Position numbers and translations under genes: made by a program. A stretch of DNA of 64,000 bases from Calamus simplicifolius (Eukaryota > Streptophyta > Magnoliopsida > Arecales > Arecaceae), in contig UESW01001800.1 in assembly GCA_900491605.1 (NCBI GenBank), positions 1-64,000 of the forward strand, read 5' to 3'. How positions within the stretch are numbered: position 1 is the first letter of the stretch; each line of letters opens with the position of its first letter. The notes under the pieces were generated by a model. The model did no database searches and had not been told where the DNA came from. It saw only the letters and a list, made by a program, of their open reading frames with translations. Below are positions 56,745 to 64,000 of this stretch, piece by piece.

Positions 56745-57890
56745 TGCCAACGGTACGCAGGGTTTTGTGCCTGGCTAGCCCAGGGTTTTCGTGCCGACTA
56801 GGGTCCAACTTAAGCTGCTGAGAGCCGGCAGCACACCGCTCTGCCAGTGTTACACTAGGCTTTGTGCCTAGCTGGCCCAGGGCTTTTGTGCCGACCGGGG
56901 TCAGGCTTAAGTTGCTGAGAGCCGGTAGCACGCCGCTCTGCCAGTGGTACACTGGGCTTTGTGCCTGGATGGCCCAGGGCTTTTGTGCCGACCGGGGTCA
57001 GGCTTAAGTTGTTGAGAGCCAACAGCACGCAGCTCTGCCAGTGGTACACTTGGCTTTGTGCCTGGCTGGCCCAGGGCTTTGGTGTCGATCGGGGTCGGGC
57101 TTAAGTTGTTGAGAGCCGGCAGCACGCCGCTCTACCAGTGGTACACTGGGCTTTGTACTTGGCTGGCCCAGGGCTTTGGTGCTGACCGGGGTCGAGCTTA
57201 AGTTGCTGAGAGCCGGCAGCACGCCGCTCTGCCAGTGGTACACTGGGCTTTGTGCCTGGCTGGCCCAGGGCTTTGGTGCTGACTGGGGTCGGGCTTAAGT
57301 TGCTGAGAGCCGGCAGCACGCCGCTCTGCTAGTGGTACACTTGGCTTTGTGCCTAGCTGGCCTAGGGCTTTGGTGCTGACCGAGGTCGGGCTTAAGTTGC
57401 TGAGAGCCGGCAGCACGCTGCTCTACCAGTGGTACACTGGGCTTTGTGCCTGGTTGGCCCAGGGCTTTGGTGCCGACCGGGGTCGGGCTTAAGTTGCTGA
57501 GAGCCGGCAGCACGCCGCTCTGCTAGTGGTACACTAGGCTTTATGCCTGGCTAGCCCAGGGCTTTGGTGCTGACCGGGGTCAGGTTTAAGTTGCTGAGAG
57601 CCGGCAGCACGCCGCTCTGCCAGTGATATACTGGGCTTTGTGCCTGGCTGGCCCAGGGCTTTAGTGCCGACCGGGGTCGGGCTTAAGTTGCTGAGAGCTA
57701 GCAGCACGCCGCTCTGCCAGTGGTACACTGGGCTTTGTGCCTGGCTGGCCTAGGGCTTTGGTGCTGACCGGGGTCGGGCTTAAGTTGCTGAGAGTCGGGA
57801 GCATGCCGCTCTGCCAGTGGTACACTGGGCTTTGTTCCTGGCTGGCCCATGGCTTTTGTGCCGACCGGGGTCGGGCTTAAGTTGCTACAC
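56745..57890. repeat. 97-bp tandem array between pol and the 3' LTR
   Basis: About twelve units of 97 bp containing GGGCTTTGTGCCTGGCTGGC, CCAGGGCTTTGGTGCCGACC, GGGGTCGGGCTTAAGTTGCT, GAGAGCCGGCAGCACGCCGC. Units differ at a few positions. The period is not a multiple of three, so staggered open frames appear on the minus strand every 97 bases. They are not genes. Position matches the tandem repeats known from Retand-like elements. Confidence 0.95.
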
Positions 57891-57984
57891 TGAGGTACTA
57901 GAACCCACATTCATTAATACAAAATGACGGGTGAAGACCCAGAAGAATACAAGCAAGATATTTACTGTAAGAAAGGGATGTACT

Positions 57985-59210
57985 ACTGATAGTACCGACG
58001 GAGGTTGTCAGCATTCCACGTCCGAGGAAGTGGTTTCCCATCCAGCTCTTCAATCTTGTATGCTCCATGGCAGAGCGCTTCGGTGATTCGGTAAGGCCCT
58101 TCCCAGTTCGGAGCCAGCTTACCTTCTTTCGTCGTCCTCGAGACTTCAGCTCATCGAAGGATCAGATCTCCCGGTAGGAAAGTCCTGGGATGCACACGGG
58201 CGTTGTAATATTTGGCAGCCCGTTGCCGGTAGACCGCCATCCGAAGTCGCGCTCGGTCTCGCATTTCCTCCACTAGGTCGAGGTTGGCTCGTAGTTGGTC
58301 TAGGTTGTCTCCCTCATTGTACGACTCTACCCGAGGGCTCGGTGAGCCATTCTCTACCGGGATGACAGCTTCGGACCCAAAGACTAGGCTGAATGGGGTC
58401 TCACCGGTGGGGGCTCGTGGCGTTGTGTGGTAAGCCTACAGCACATTGGGGAGCTCCTCCACCCACCATCCCTACAGTCATCCAGCCGGGTTCTCAGTCC
58501 TTGGAGAATGATTCGATTAGTTACCTCGGCCGCCCCGTTGGTCTGAGGGAACCCGATGGAAGTGAATTTCTGACGGATGCCCAGTTCGGAGCAGAATTCC
58601 CGGAAGGGCGTGTTGTCAAACTGCCGGTCATTGTCGGTGACCAGGGTGTGCGGCAGTCCAATCCGGCATATAATGGACTTCCAAAAGAAGGATCTCACCT
58701 TGCTTTCTATGATCTTAGCAAGGGTTTCGGCTTCAATCCACTTGGTGAAGTGATCAACGGCCACCAGGAGGAACTTTCGCTATCCGAAGGCCGGAGGAAA
58801 TGGTCCCAGGATATCCATACCCCACTGGGCGAAGGGCCAGGGTGCCACCAAGGGGGTTGATTGAGACGTTGGCTATCGCTAGATATTAGCATGGCGCTGA
58901 CAGCTATCACATCTCTTAACGAGCTCAGCTGCGTCCTCCTTCATGGTCAACCAAAAGTACCCCTGTCGTAGGGCCTTGTAAGCTAGGGCTCTGCCCCCCA
59001 GGTGACTTCCGTAGATGCCTTCATGGATCTCCCGCAGGATGTAGTCTGATTCTGCTGGTCCCACGCACCTGAGGAGGTATGAGAATGATCTTCGATAAAG
59101 CTTCCCATCCATCATCAAGAACCTCGGGGCCCTCCGCCTGAGTAGCTTGGCCTCAGCGGGGTTCTCTGGGAGAGTGCCGTCGGTTAAATATCGGACGTAG
59201 GCATCCATTC
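57985..59210 (-). pseudogene. Gypsy integrase
   Basis: The zinc-binding H..H..C..C block is at about 59070-58880 (REIHEGIYGSHLGGRALAYK, CDSCQRHAN). The catalytic core is at about 58764-58450: VDHFTKWIEAE, VTDNDRQFDNTPFREFC, NGAAEVTNR, with D, D and E kept (N-D-R replaces the usual N-G-R). The C-terminal domain follows with FGSEAVIPVENGS, NARVHPRTFLPGDLI, LAPNWEGPYRI and LDGKPLPRTWN, ending near 57985. A frame change lies near 58470-58490, and stops sit in the C-terminal part. Confidence 0.85.
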
Positions 59211-59352
59211 AGGAGGGCTCTTGCTCAACCGACAGCGCTTCATCCGTAACTTCAATTCTTGGGGCCTAGAGGTGCTCCACATATGTTCTTCCCAGCGTCC
59301 CGTCGGCCGAAGTGGCTAGACGGGATAGTGCGTCGGCCCTAGCATTCTCCGC

Positions 59353-59695
59353 TCAGGGAATGTAGCTGACACGAAAGTAAGAGAACCGAGAGGCTTGGAA
59401 TTGCACCTTGCTCAGGTAACGGGACATGGTCGGGTCCCTAGCTTCATACTTCCCAGTGATTTGCCTAGAAATAAGCTGAGAGTCCGTGAAGGCCCTTAAA
59501 CGCCCTGCGCCTAGCTCCTCAGCCAACCTCATTCCCGCTAACAGGGCTTCATACTCTGCCTGGTTGTTAGTTGCTGGGAACTGGAATCTAAGAGCATACT
59601 CCACCACTTCCCCTTCAGGGCTCACAAGAATGAGTCCGGCTCTGCTTCCCTAAGAATTTGCTGCTCCATCTACATGCAAAATCTAGTCCTCTTTT
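59353..59695 (-). pseudogene. Second, archaeal-type RNase H domain of the gypsy element
   Basis: Contains VDGAAN near 59675 followed by a stop, then SPEGEVVEYALRFQFPATNN, QAEYEALLAGMRLAEELGAG and RAFTDSQLISRQI. This is the additional RNase H typical of the Tat lineage (known for that group). The catalytic acidic residues D, E and D appear present. Confidence 0.75.
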
Positions 59696-60222
59696 TCTGC
59701 CTCCTCAGTCGAGGGAGGGTCCACACACTCCTTCGGGCGTATCTCCTCCAAACCCTTCTCGGTCCAGGAACACTCAACCAAGAAATTAGCTATCACCTGA
59801 GACTTCATGGCTGACCTTGGTCGAATGGATAGGTCAAATTCACTCAGTTTGATGGCCCATTTGGCTAGCCGACCGGAGGTGTCAGGGCGAGACAAGATGG
59901 TCCAAAGAGGTTGGTCCGTGAGCACCACGATGGGATGAGCCTGAAAGTAGGGTCGAAAGCGTTGGGCAGAGACCACCAGGGCAAAAATGATCTCCTCGGT
60001 TCTAGAGTATCTGGTCTCGGCATCATGAAATATCTTGCTGGTGTAGTAGATCGACCTATGGACTCCATCAACATCCATGCGCATGAGCAAAGAACTGATA
60101 GCTTCTAGGGAGGCTGCGATATACATAAAGAGCTCCTCCCCACTCTTTGGCTTGGATAACAGCGGGGAGTGGATAGAAATTGCTTCAACTCTTTGAAGGC
60201 ATCCTAACATTCCTTTATCCAC
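59683..60222 (-). pseudogene. Gypsy RT connection and first RNase H domain
   Basis: Readable as GEELFMYIAASLEAISSLLM, IYYTSKIFHDAETRYSRTEE, VLTDQPLWTILSRPDTSGRL and AKWAIKLSEFDLSIRPRSAM. This is the usual gypsy RNase H order. It is one frame away from the upstream RT. Confidence 0.82.
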
Positions 60223-60990
60223 TCGAAGCCATTGACCTTGCGTAGCGTCTTAAAGAAGGGCAGGCACCTTTCTGCCAATTTTGACATGAAGCGACTCAAA
60301 GCCGCCACCCTCCCGGTTAGGCGTTGCACCTCCTTCTTGTTAGCTGGGGGCCTCATATCCAAGATAGCCCTGATCTTGTCAGGGTTGGCTTTAATCCCTC
60401 GCTGGGTTACCATAAAGCCCAGAAACTTGCCTGTCACCACTCCGAAGGCACACTTGTGGGGGTTAAGCCTCATCTGATACTGGCGCAGATTGTTGAAGGT
60501 CTCCTCGAGGTCGGCGACATGGTCAACAGAACTGGTGCTCTTGGTCAGCATATGATCCACGTACACCTCCATGTTACGCCCAATCTGGTCCTCAAAGACC
60601 TTATTCATCAACCTTTGATAGGTGGCTCCGACATGCTTTAGCCCAAACGACATCACCTTGTAGCAGTAAATCCCTTTTTCTGTAACAAAAGAGGTATCTT
60701 CTTTATCTGCCAGGTTCATCTTGATCTGATTGTACCCCAAGAATGCGTCCATGAAACTAAGGGTCTCATGCCCGGACGTGGCATCCACCAGCTGGTCGAT
60801 CTGAGGTAATGGGAAGCTATCTTTGGAGCATGCCTTGTTAAGGTCGGTGAAGTCCATGCACATCCTCCAGCTCCCACTGGCCTTGCGAACCATCACGACA
60901 TTCGCCAGCCAGTCCGGGTAGTGCACCTTGCGGATATGACCGGCCGCCAGTAGCTTCCACACCTCCTCATCCACGACCTTTTATCGATCG
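60204..60990 (-). pseudogene. Gypsy reverse transcriptase with altered catalytic motif
   Basis: Copies element RNA into DNA. Blocks: VHYPDWLANVVMVRKASGSW, RMCMDFTDLNKACSKDSFPL, LSFMDAFLGYNQIKM, YCYKVMSFGLKHVGATYQRL, then VYVDHMLTKS at about 60555-60525. The family motif at the last site is YVDD. Here the second aspartate is histidine, which should abolish metal binding. GLKHVGATYQ also departs from the more usual GLKNAGATYQ. The domain starts after a stop near 60985. Confidence 0.87.
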
Positions 60991-61118
60991 AGGGCGAAAC
61001 TCCTTTTCTTCTGCCGGATAGGTCGGCACTCTGCCCTAATGTTAAGTTGGTGGGTAATCACCTCTTCTGGAATTTCTGGCATATCGGATGCCGACCAGGC
61101 GAAGACATCTGCATTAGC

Positions 61119-61943
61119 TCACAGAAAGGTGAGGAGTCGGTCACGAGCATCCTCCAGGAGTAGGGCTCCAATCCGGATTGTTCTCGTTGGGTCCTCCCCG
61201 AGGGGGAAAGTAAGCAGGCGCTCGGTCGACTCTCCTCTTCTCTCCAGGTCTCGAGGATCCAACGTCTCAGGTACTGGCGCGGGTGCCACCCCTTGTGGAC
61301 TAGGGGCCATGTGGTAGCAAAGTGAGGGTGGATTCTGCTCTCCCTGCATCTCTCCGACTCCTTCACTGGTAGGAAACCTCATGAGGAGCCTCTTAGTGGA
61401 TATGACAGCATCCAAAAGATTGAGCCCGGGCCTCCCGAGGATCGCGTTGTAAGCAAGGGGCACACGAACCACTAAGAAATTCATGAAAACCGTACTTTGA
61501 CATGGGGTTGTGCCAGCCGTAATAGGGAGAGTGACCTCCCCCTTGACTTTCACAGAATCTCCAGTAAACCCCATCAGGGGCTTGGCGATGGGCCGGAGCA
61601 GATCGGGTGACAGGTTCATGCGAACAAAAGCATCATAATTTAAAACATCCACAGAGCACCCACTATCAACTAGAATTCTCTTTACAGGATGTTTAGCGAT
61701 CGTCATGGATACAACGACGCTGTCATCTTTTTTTTCCACCTCCTCTAAGTCCTTTTTAAAAAAAGGAATTACATAATCCAACTCCCCCTCCCCTCTCGGC
61801 CTCTTCGGCGGGCCTCCTGCCCCCCAGAAAATCATTGCCACCGTCTTCTCTATTGGGGCATTGTCGATCATTGGTGGCGGGGGTGCTGACGGGCCAGGAG
61901 CTCCCGGGTTGTTCCTCTGGATGAACTTTCCCAGGTGGCCTTA
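61119..61943 (-). pseudogene. Gypsy aspartic protease region
   Basis: Opens after two consecutive TAA codons that end gag. Contains GGPPKRPRGEGELDYVIPF, ILVDSGCSVDVLNYDAFVRM (active-site DSG) and LVVRVPLAYNAILGRPGLN. These are typical of the retropepsin of plant gypsy elements. It is linked to the RT by a less conserved stretch with several frame breaks. Confidence 0.8.
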
Positions 61944-63442
61944 TTAGATAAGGTCTTCTATAGCATTCTTCAACTGGCGACAGTCGTTAGTATCATGGCC
62001 GTGATCCCGGTGATAGCGACAATAGAGATTCTTGTTGCGAGGGATCTTCGGGTTTATTGGAGGAGGGCGCTGAAGATAAGACTCCCCTTCAATCTCGAGT
62101 AAGATCTGCGATATCGGGGTGAGCAGTGGGGTGTAGGGTCCATCTCTTGGCGTAGGGGCTCGGGGATGGTTGTCTGGCCGGCAAGGAGGCTCAGGTCTTC
62201 TGGAGCGAGCTTCGATAGGTTCTGGTCGGGCTGGTTTCTTGGAGGCGCTCCCGCTAGCCTTGCGCCGGGAGAAGTCAGCCTCGTCAGCTCGAATGTATTT
62301 CTGGGCCCGGGTCAAGAGCTCGGCGTAGGAGCTGGGCGGCTTCTTATCGAGGGAGTATGCGAAGCGAGATGGGTGAAGCCCTCGCTTCAAGGCCAAAGTG
62401 GCCACTGAGTCTTCAAGATTGTAGACCTTCAGGGCCGCTTCCTTGAACCGAGCGATGTAATCCCGTAAGGACTCACCGCTCTTCTGCTGGACGGCGAAGA
62501 GGCTATTTGCTACCCTTGGAATCTTTCGGCAAGCATCAAAATGGGCCAAGAAAGCTCTTTCCAACTGGCGGAAGGAATCAATACTCCGTGGTGGCAGACG
62601 GGAGTACCAAGCTCGGGCGGCCTTCTTCAGGGTGGCTGGGAAGGCGATGCACATGAGTGAATCAGTGGCCCCCTGTACTTGCATGAGAACTTTATAACTT
62701 TCCAAGTGGTCCAAGGGGTCTGTGGTCCCGTCATAAGGATCTAGCTGGGGAAGGCGGAACCGGACGGAGATAAGCTCTTCCATGATGCGGTGAGATAACG
62801 GAGGTCGACTATCGTAGTCCGTCTCTGGCAGGTGGGTGATCTGGTGGTTAAGTTCCTCCAACCTCTGGTTATACTCGTCGAGTCGACGGTCGGCTCAACG
62901 GGCCATCCGATCATCAAAATACCCCTCCCCCGAAGATTCAGAGGACGGAGAATGGGGATGGCGATGTCGGCGGGGGCGCTCCGCCTCCTTCCCATGCCGC
63001 CGCTTAGGAGAGACACTGGCGTGGCGGGAAGGCAACTGGTGTCTCTTAGAGGCTTCCCGGTGGTAAGGCTTGGGCGGAGCTTGATGGTGGTGATCCCCTG
63101 GCACCGGTGATATCCTTCGGGAGGAATGCTGGCTGGGTTGCACCACCCATGGTACTGATGGATTTAGCTCCGGCTGCTACGGGGCCGCCTGTTGGTGCTG
63201 CAGGCCTTGAACCGCCGCTGCCAGGGATTGGACCTGCGTGGCTAGGGCGGCGAATCGATCTTCTTGGAACTGCTGCGGAGGAGGCGCAAGGACATCGACC
63301 GGAGGAACGGAAGGTCCAGCTTCCTGGGGATCAGCGGAACGCTAGCCGGGAGAGCCGAGGGGGCATCCGTGGGTGGATCGGCTCCTCGGCGTTGCCCCCC
63401 AGTGCAATTGGCAGAGACTCCCTTCGTACGGGTCGTCACCAT
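61944..63442 (-). pseudogene. Gypsy gag
   Basis: Capsid precursor. A likely start lies at 63442 (MVTTRTKGVSANCTGGQ), 79 bases inside the LTR edge. An arginine/proline-rich N-terminal part follows in changing frames (63146-62895). The conserved retrotransposon gag domain is at 62861-62250 (LPQLDPYDGTTDPLDHLESY, AFPATLKKAARAWYSRLPP, LFAVQQKSGESLRDYIARF). Near the end is a zinc-binding LYCRYHRDHGHDTNDCRQLK. It ends IEDLI followed by two TAA codons, where related elements continue into pol. Confidence 0.85.
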
Positions 63443-63499
63443 GGCTTTAAGAGCTCAAGGAGAGAGACTGCAGATTGCTGGTTCGATGTCTTTCTCTTT

Positions 63500-63521
63500 C
63501 CCCCTACCTGGCATGCCAATC
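63500..63521 (-). other. Primer-binding-site region of the gypsy element
   Basis: On the minus strand the LTR end GTCATCA is followed by GATTGGCATGCCAGGTAGGG. A site starting TGG a few bases after the LTR is what a tRNA 3' CCA end would pair with. The tRNA species was not determined. Confidence 0.55.
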
Positions 63522-64000
63522 TGATGACGCCAAGTCACCTTCTTCAAGCGTCGGGGAAGACGAACGTCCTTCTCTCCGGACCCCTGCAAGAAAAGTCCCC
63601 GGAGACCGAATGCTCTGGTGGGGACCCTCCAACGATTAAGTTAGTCACTTGGGATCAGATGAGAACTGTTCAGCTGAAGGGAGCTGACATAGTTAGGGTT
63701 TTAGCTAGTAGGAAGAAAACAAGAAAACCAGAGTTTAAGGATCCTTACAGTGGGGCACGTGCTTTTATACATGTTCGAATGTCCCCCTTCTATTCCCAAG
63801 GTCACTGATTTTTAGGAGCCCAGTTTAATAACGGACAAAATACGGGGCCGACGATGACAGGTCGTACTGTCATCGTACACACCGGATGCATCATGAGTTA
63901 CCTGTCAGTACGACCTCACAGATGTCTCGCATCTGGGGTCGCGTCTGGTGCACGCCACCACCGGACATGATCGTGCACAGTAATGGGCATGTGGTGATCC
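63522..64000 (-). repeat. 5' LTR of the gypsy element, partial
   Basis: The first 479 bp match 52032-52500 closely, with a few dozen differences at most. The rest lies outside the window. It contains the TATA box complement CTTTTATA at 63762-63769, next to CACGTG. Confidence 0.88.
63762..63769 (-). promoter_or_regulatory. TATA box of the gypsy 5' LTR
   Basis: The complement TATAAAAG is preserved in all three LTR copies of the window. The transcript would start near 63730 and leave an R-U5 of about 200 bases before the LTR edge. Confidence 0.6.

Larger units (their letters stand above)
52032..64000 (-). mobile_element. Ty3/gypsy retrotransposon, Tat-like, cut by the right window edge
   Basis: The genes gag, protease, reverse transcriptase, RNase H, a second (archaeal-type) RNase H and integrase run from 63.4 to 58.0 kb on the minus strand in gypsy order. 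The 3' LTR is on the left (from 52032) and the 5' LTR starts at 63522 and leaves the window. Between integrase and 3' LTR lie a 97-bp tandem array and a spliced gene on the opposite strand. Dual RNase H plus an antisense ORF plus tandem repeats fit the Tat/Retand-like group of plant elements. The coding region is broken and the RT catalytic motif is altered. Confidence 0.9.

Noticed and set aside
56677..57910. Series of 60-90-residue minus-strand frames at 97-base steps
   Set aside because: By-product of the 97-bp tandem array.

Overview
The window is a stretch of plant nuclear genome. It holds three recognisable host genes with introns, and most of the rest is nested transposable elements and minisatellites. 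A flowering plant is clear. A monocot such as a palm is possible, but the sequence does not fix the species. No rRNA, tRNA or CRISPR array was recognised.

Layout. (1) 1-15.6 kb: the 3' part of an amino-acid permease gene of the AAAP family on the + strand, with exons 3290-3383, 3463-3649, 6096-6225, 7723-7938 and 14508-14902. Its last intron carries a complete CACTA (En/Spm) DNA transposon (CACTA-1, 8135-14486, TSD TGA). CACTA-1 contains decayed transposase genes on the minus strand and a truncated retrotransposon LTR with a 91-bp minisatellite. (2) 15611-25679: a complete but decayed Ty1/copia retrotransposon of Sirevirus type (TSD ACTTA). (3) 25.7-36.6 kb: a 210-bp tandem repeat, the 3' exons of a CFM3-type CRM-domain gene (minus), and an LRR receptor-like kinase gene (plus) with a non-RD kinase and one frameshift. 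(4) About 37.07-51.24 kb: a second, larger CACTA element (CACTA-2, plus orientation) with a 3.4-kb 50-bp minisatellite, a GC-rich hairpin array, and TNP2-like and TNPA-like genes. (5) 52032 to the right edge: a Ty3/gypsy retrotransposon on the minus strand (Tat-like, with two RNase H domains). It has an antisense spliced gene, a 97-bp tandem array and LTRs that carry a 48-bp minisatellite.

The elements are related to each other. The LTR fragment inside CACTA-1 belongs to the same family as the gypsy LTRs at 52.0 and 63.5 kb. The two CACTA elements belong to one family and share stop codons in their transposases. The 3.4-kb minisatellite of CACTA-2 survives as one monomer in CACTA-1. None of the transposon proteins looks intact. 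The host genes look recently functional except for isolated single-base frameshifts, which may be real or assembly errors.
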